35,508 nt of DNA. Origin: Dysgonomonas sp. 520 (GTDB lineage Bacteria; Bacteroidota; Bacteroidia; Bacteroidales; Dysgonomonadaceae). Within the stretch, counting starts at the first letter, position 1. Every line of letters begins with the position of its first letter. The notes beneath the pieces were generated by a model. That model worked only from the letters and a program-made list of their open reading frames with translations. It searched no databases and was not told where the DNA came from. The stretch lies in the NCBI RefSeq assembly GCF_010501095.1, contig NZ_QVMP01000016.1, forward strand, positions 83,257 to 118,764. The letters are read 5' to 3'. Shown here piece after piece: positions 35,456-35,508 of this stretch. Position numbers and translations under genes: made by a program.

Positions 35456-35508
35456 CTACTGATGCGTTAATTTTTCAATTTCAACCGTAATAGGTTGATT
35501 ATATATAA
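35456..35508 (-). CDS. C-terminal end of a gene running off the window
   Basis: On the minus strand a frame open from the window edge ends at TAG 35456-35458, encoding about 16 residues (IYNQPITVEIEKLTHQ). It stops 2 bases before the ATG of the truncated protease. The composition looks coding, but it is too short to identify. It may be the 3' end of a separate upstream gene or the frameshifted front part of the same protease gene. Confidence 0.45.
   Translation of the reverse strand, partial: IYNQPITVEIEKLTHQ

Overview
The window is bacterial and clearly from the phylum Bacteroidota, most likely order Bacteroidales. The evidence is a complete sprA (the type IX secretion translocon gene), several proteins with type IX C-terminal sorting domains, a SusC/SusD outer-membrane pair, an RprX/RprY-type two-component pair, and repeated matches to the Bacteroidota promoter -7 box (TAnnTTTG). 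DNA is AT-rich. The genus cannot be fixed from sequence alone; a Dysgonomonas-like organism would fit, but that is a guess.

Layout. Positions 1-2600 look accessory: the 3' end of a Sel1-repeat gene, then a 628-residue ORF whose last ~275 residues match the C-terminal end of phage tail tape-measure proteins, fused behind an unrelated AT-rich N-terminal half. Positions 2700-7250 hold single genes: a PLP-dependent trans-sulfuration-family enzyme, a rhomboid protease, a secreted CE7-type acetyl esterase and a membrane acyltransferase. Positions 7427-9742 (minus) hold response regulator RprY and its histidine kinase RprX. Positions 9956-18156 (minus) hold ruvA followed by the 7.6-kb sprA. Positions 18543-19884 (plus) encode a two-subunit ThrE-type amino-acid exporter. 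A small outer-membrane barrel gene follows on the minus strand.

The 739-bp gap at 20798-21536 contains a complete cobalamin riboswitch on the minus strand, with its own promoter but no recognisable B12 gene after it. It also holds a large nested palindrome. Positions 21537-31328 form one minus-strand operon: SusC, SusD, a lipoprotein metallopeptidase, a DUF4302 lipoprotein and a type IX-secreted adhesin-like protein. The right end holds a 664-residue secreted protein with YD-like repeats and a papain-family protease that lacks its N-terminal part and catalytic cysteine.

Functionally, sprA supplies the outer-membrane exit route for the three sorting-domain proteins in the window. The SusCD operon probably combines nutrient uptake with surface proteolysis or adhesion. 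The most unusual items are the orphan B12 riboswitch, the tape-measure chimera, the truncated protease, and two copies of a dispersed palindromic element that share a periodic conserved/variable pattern.
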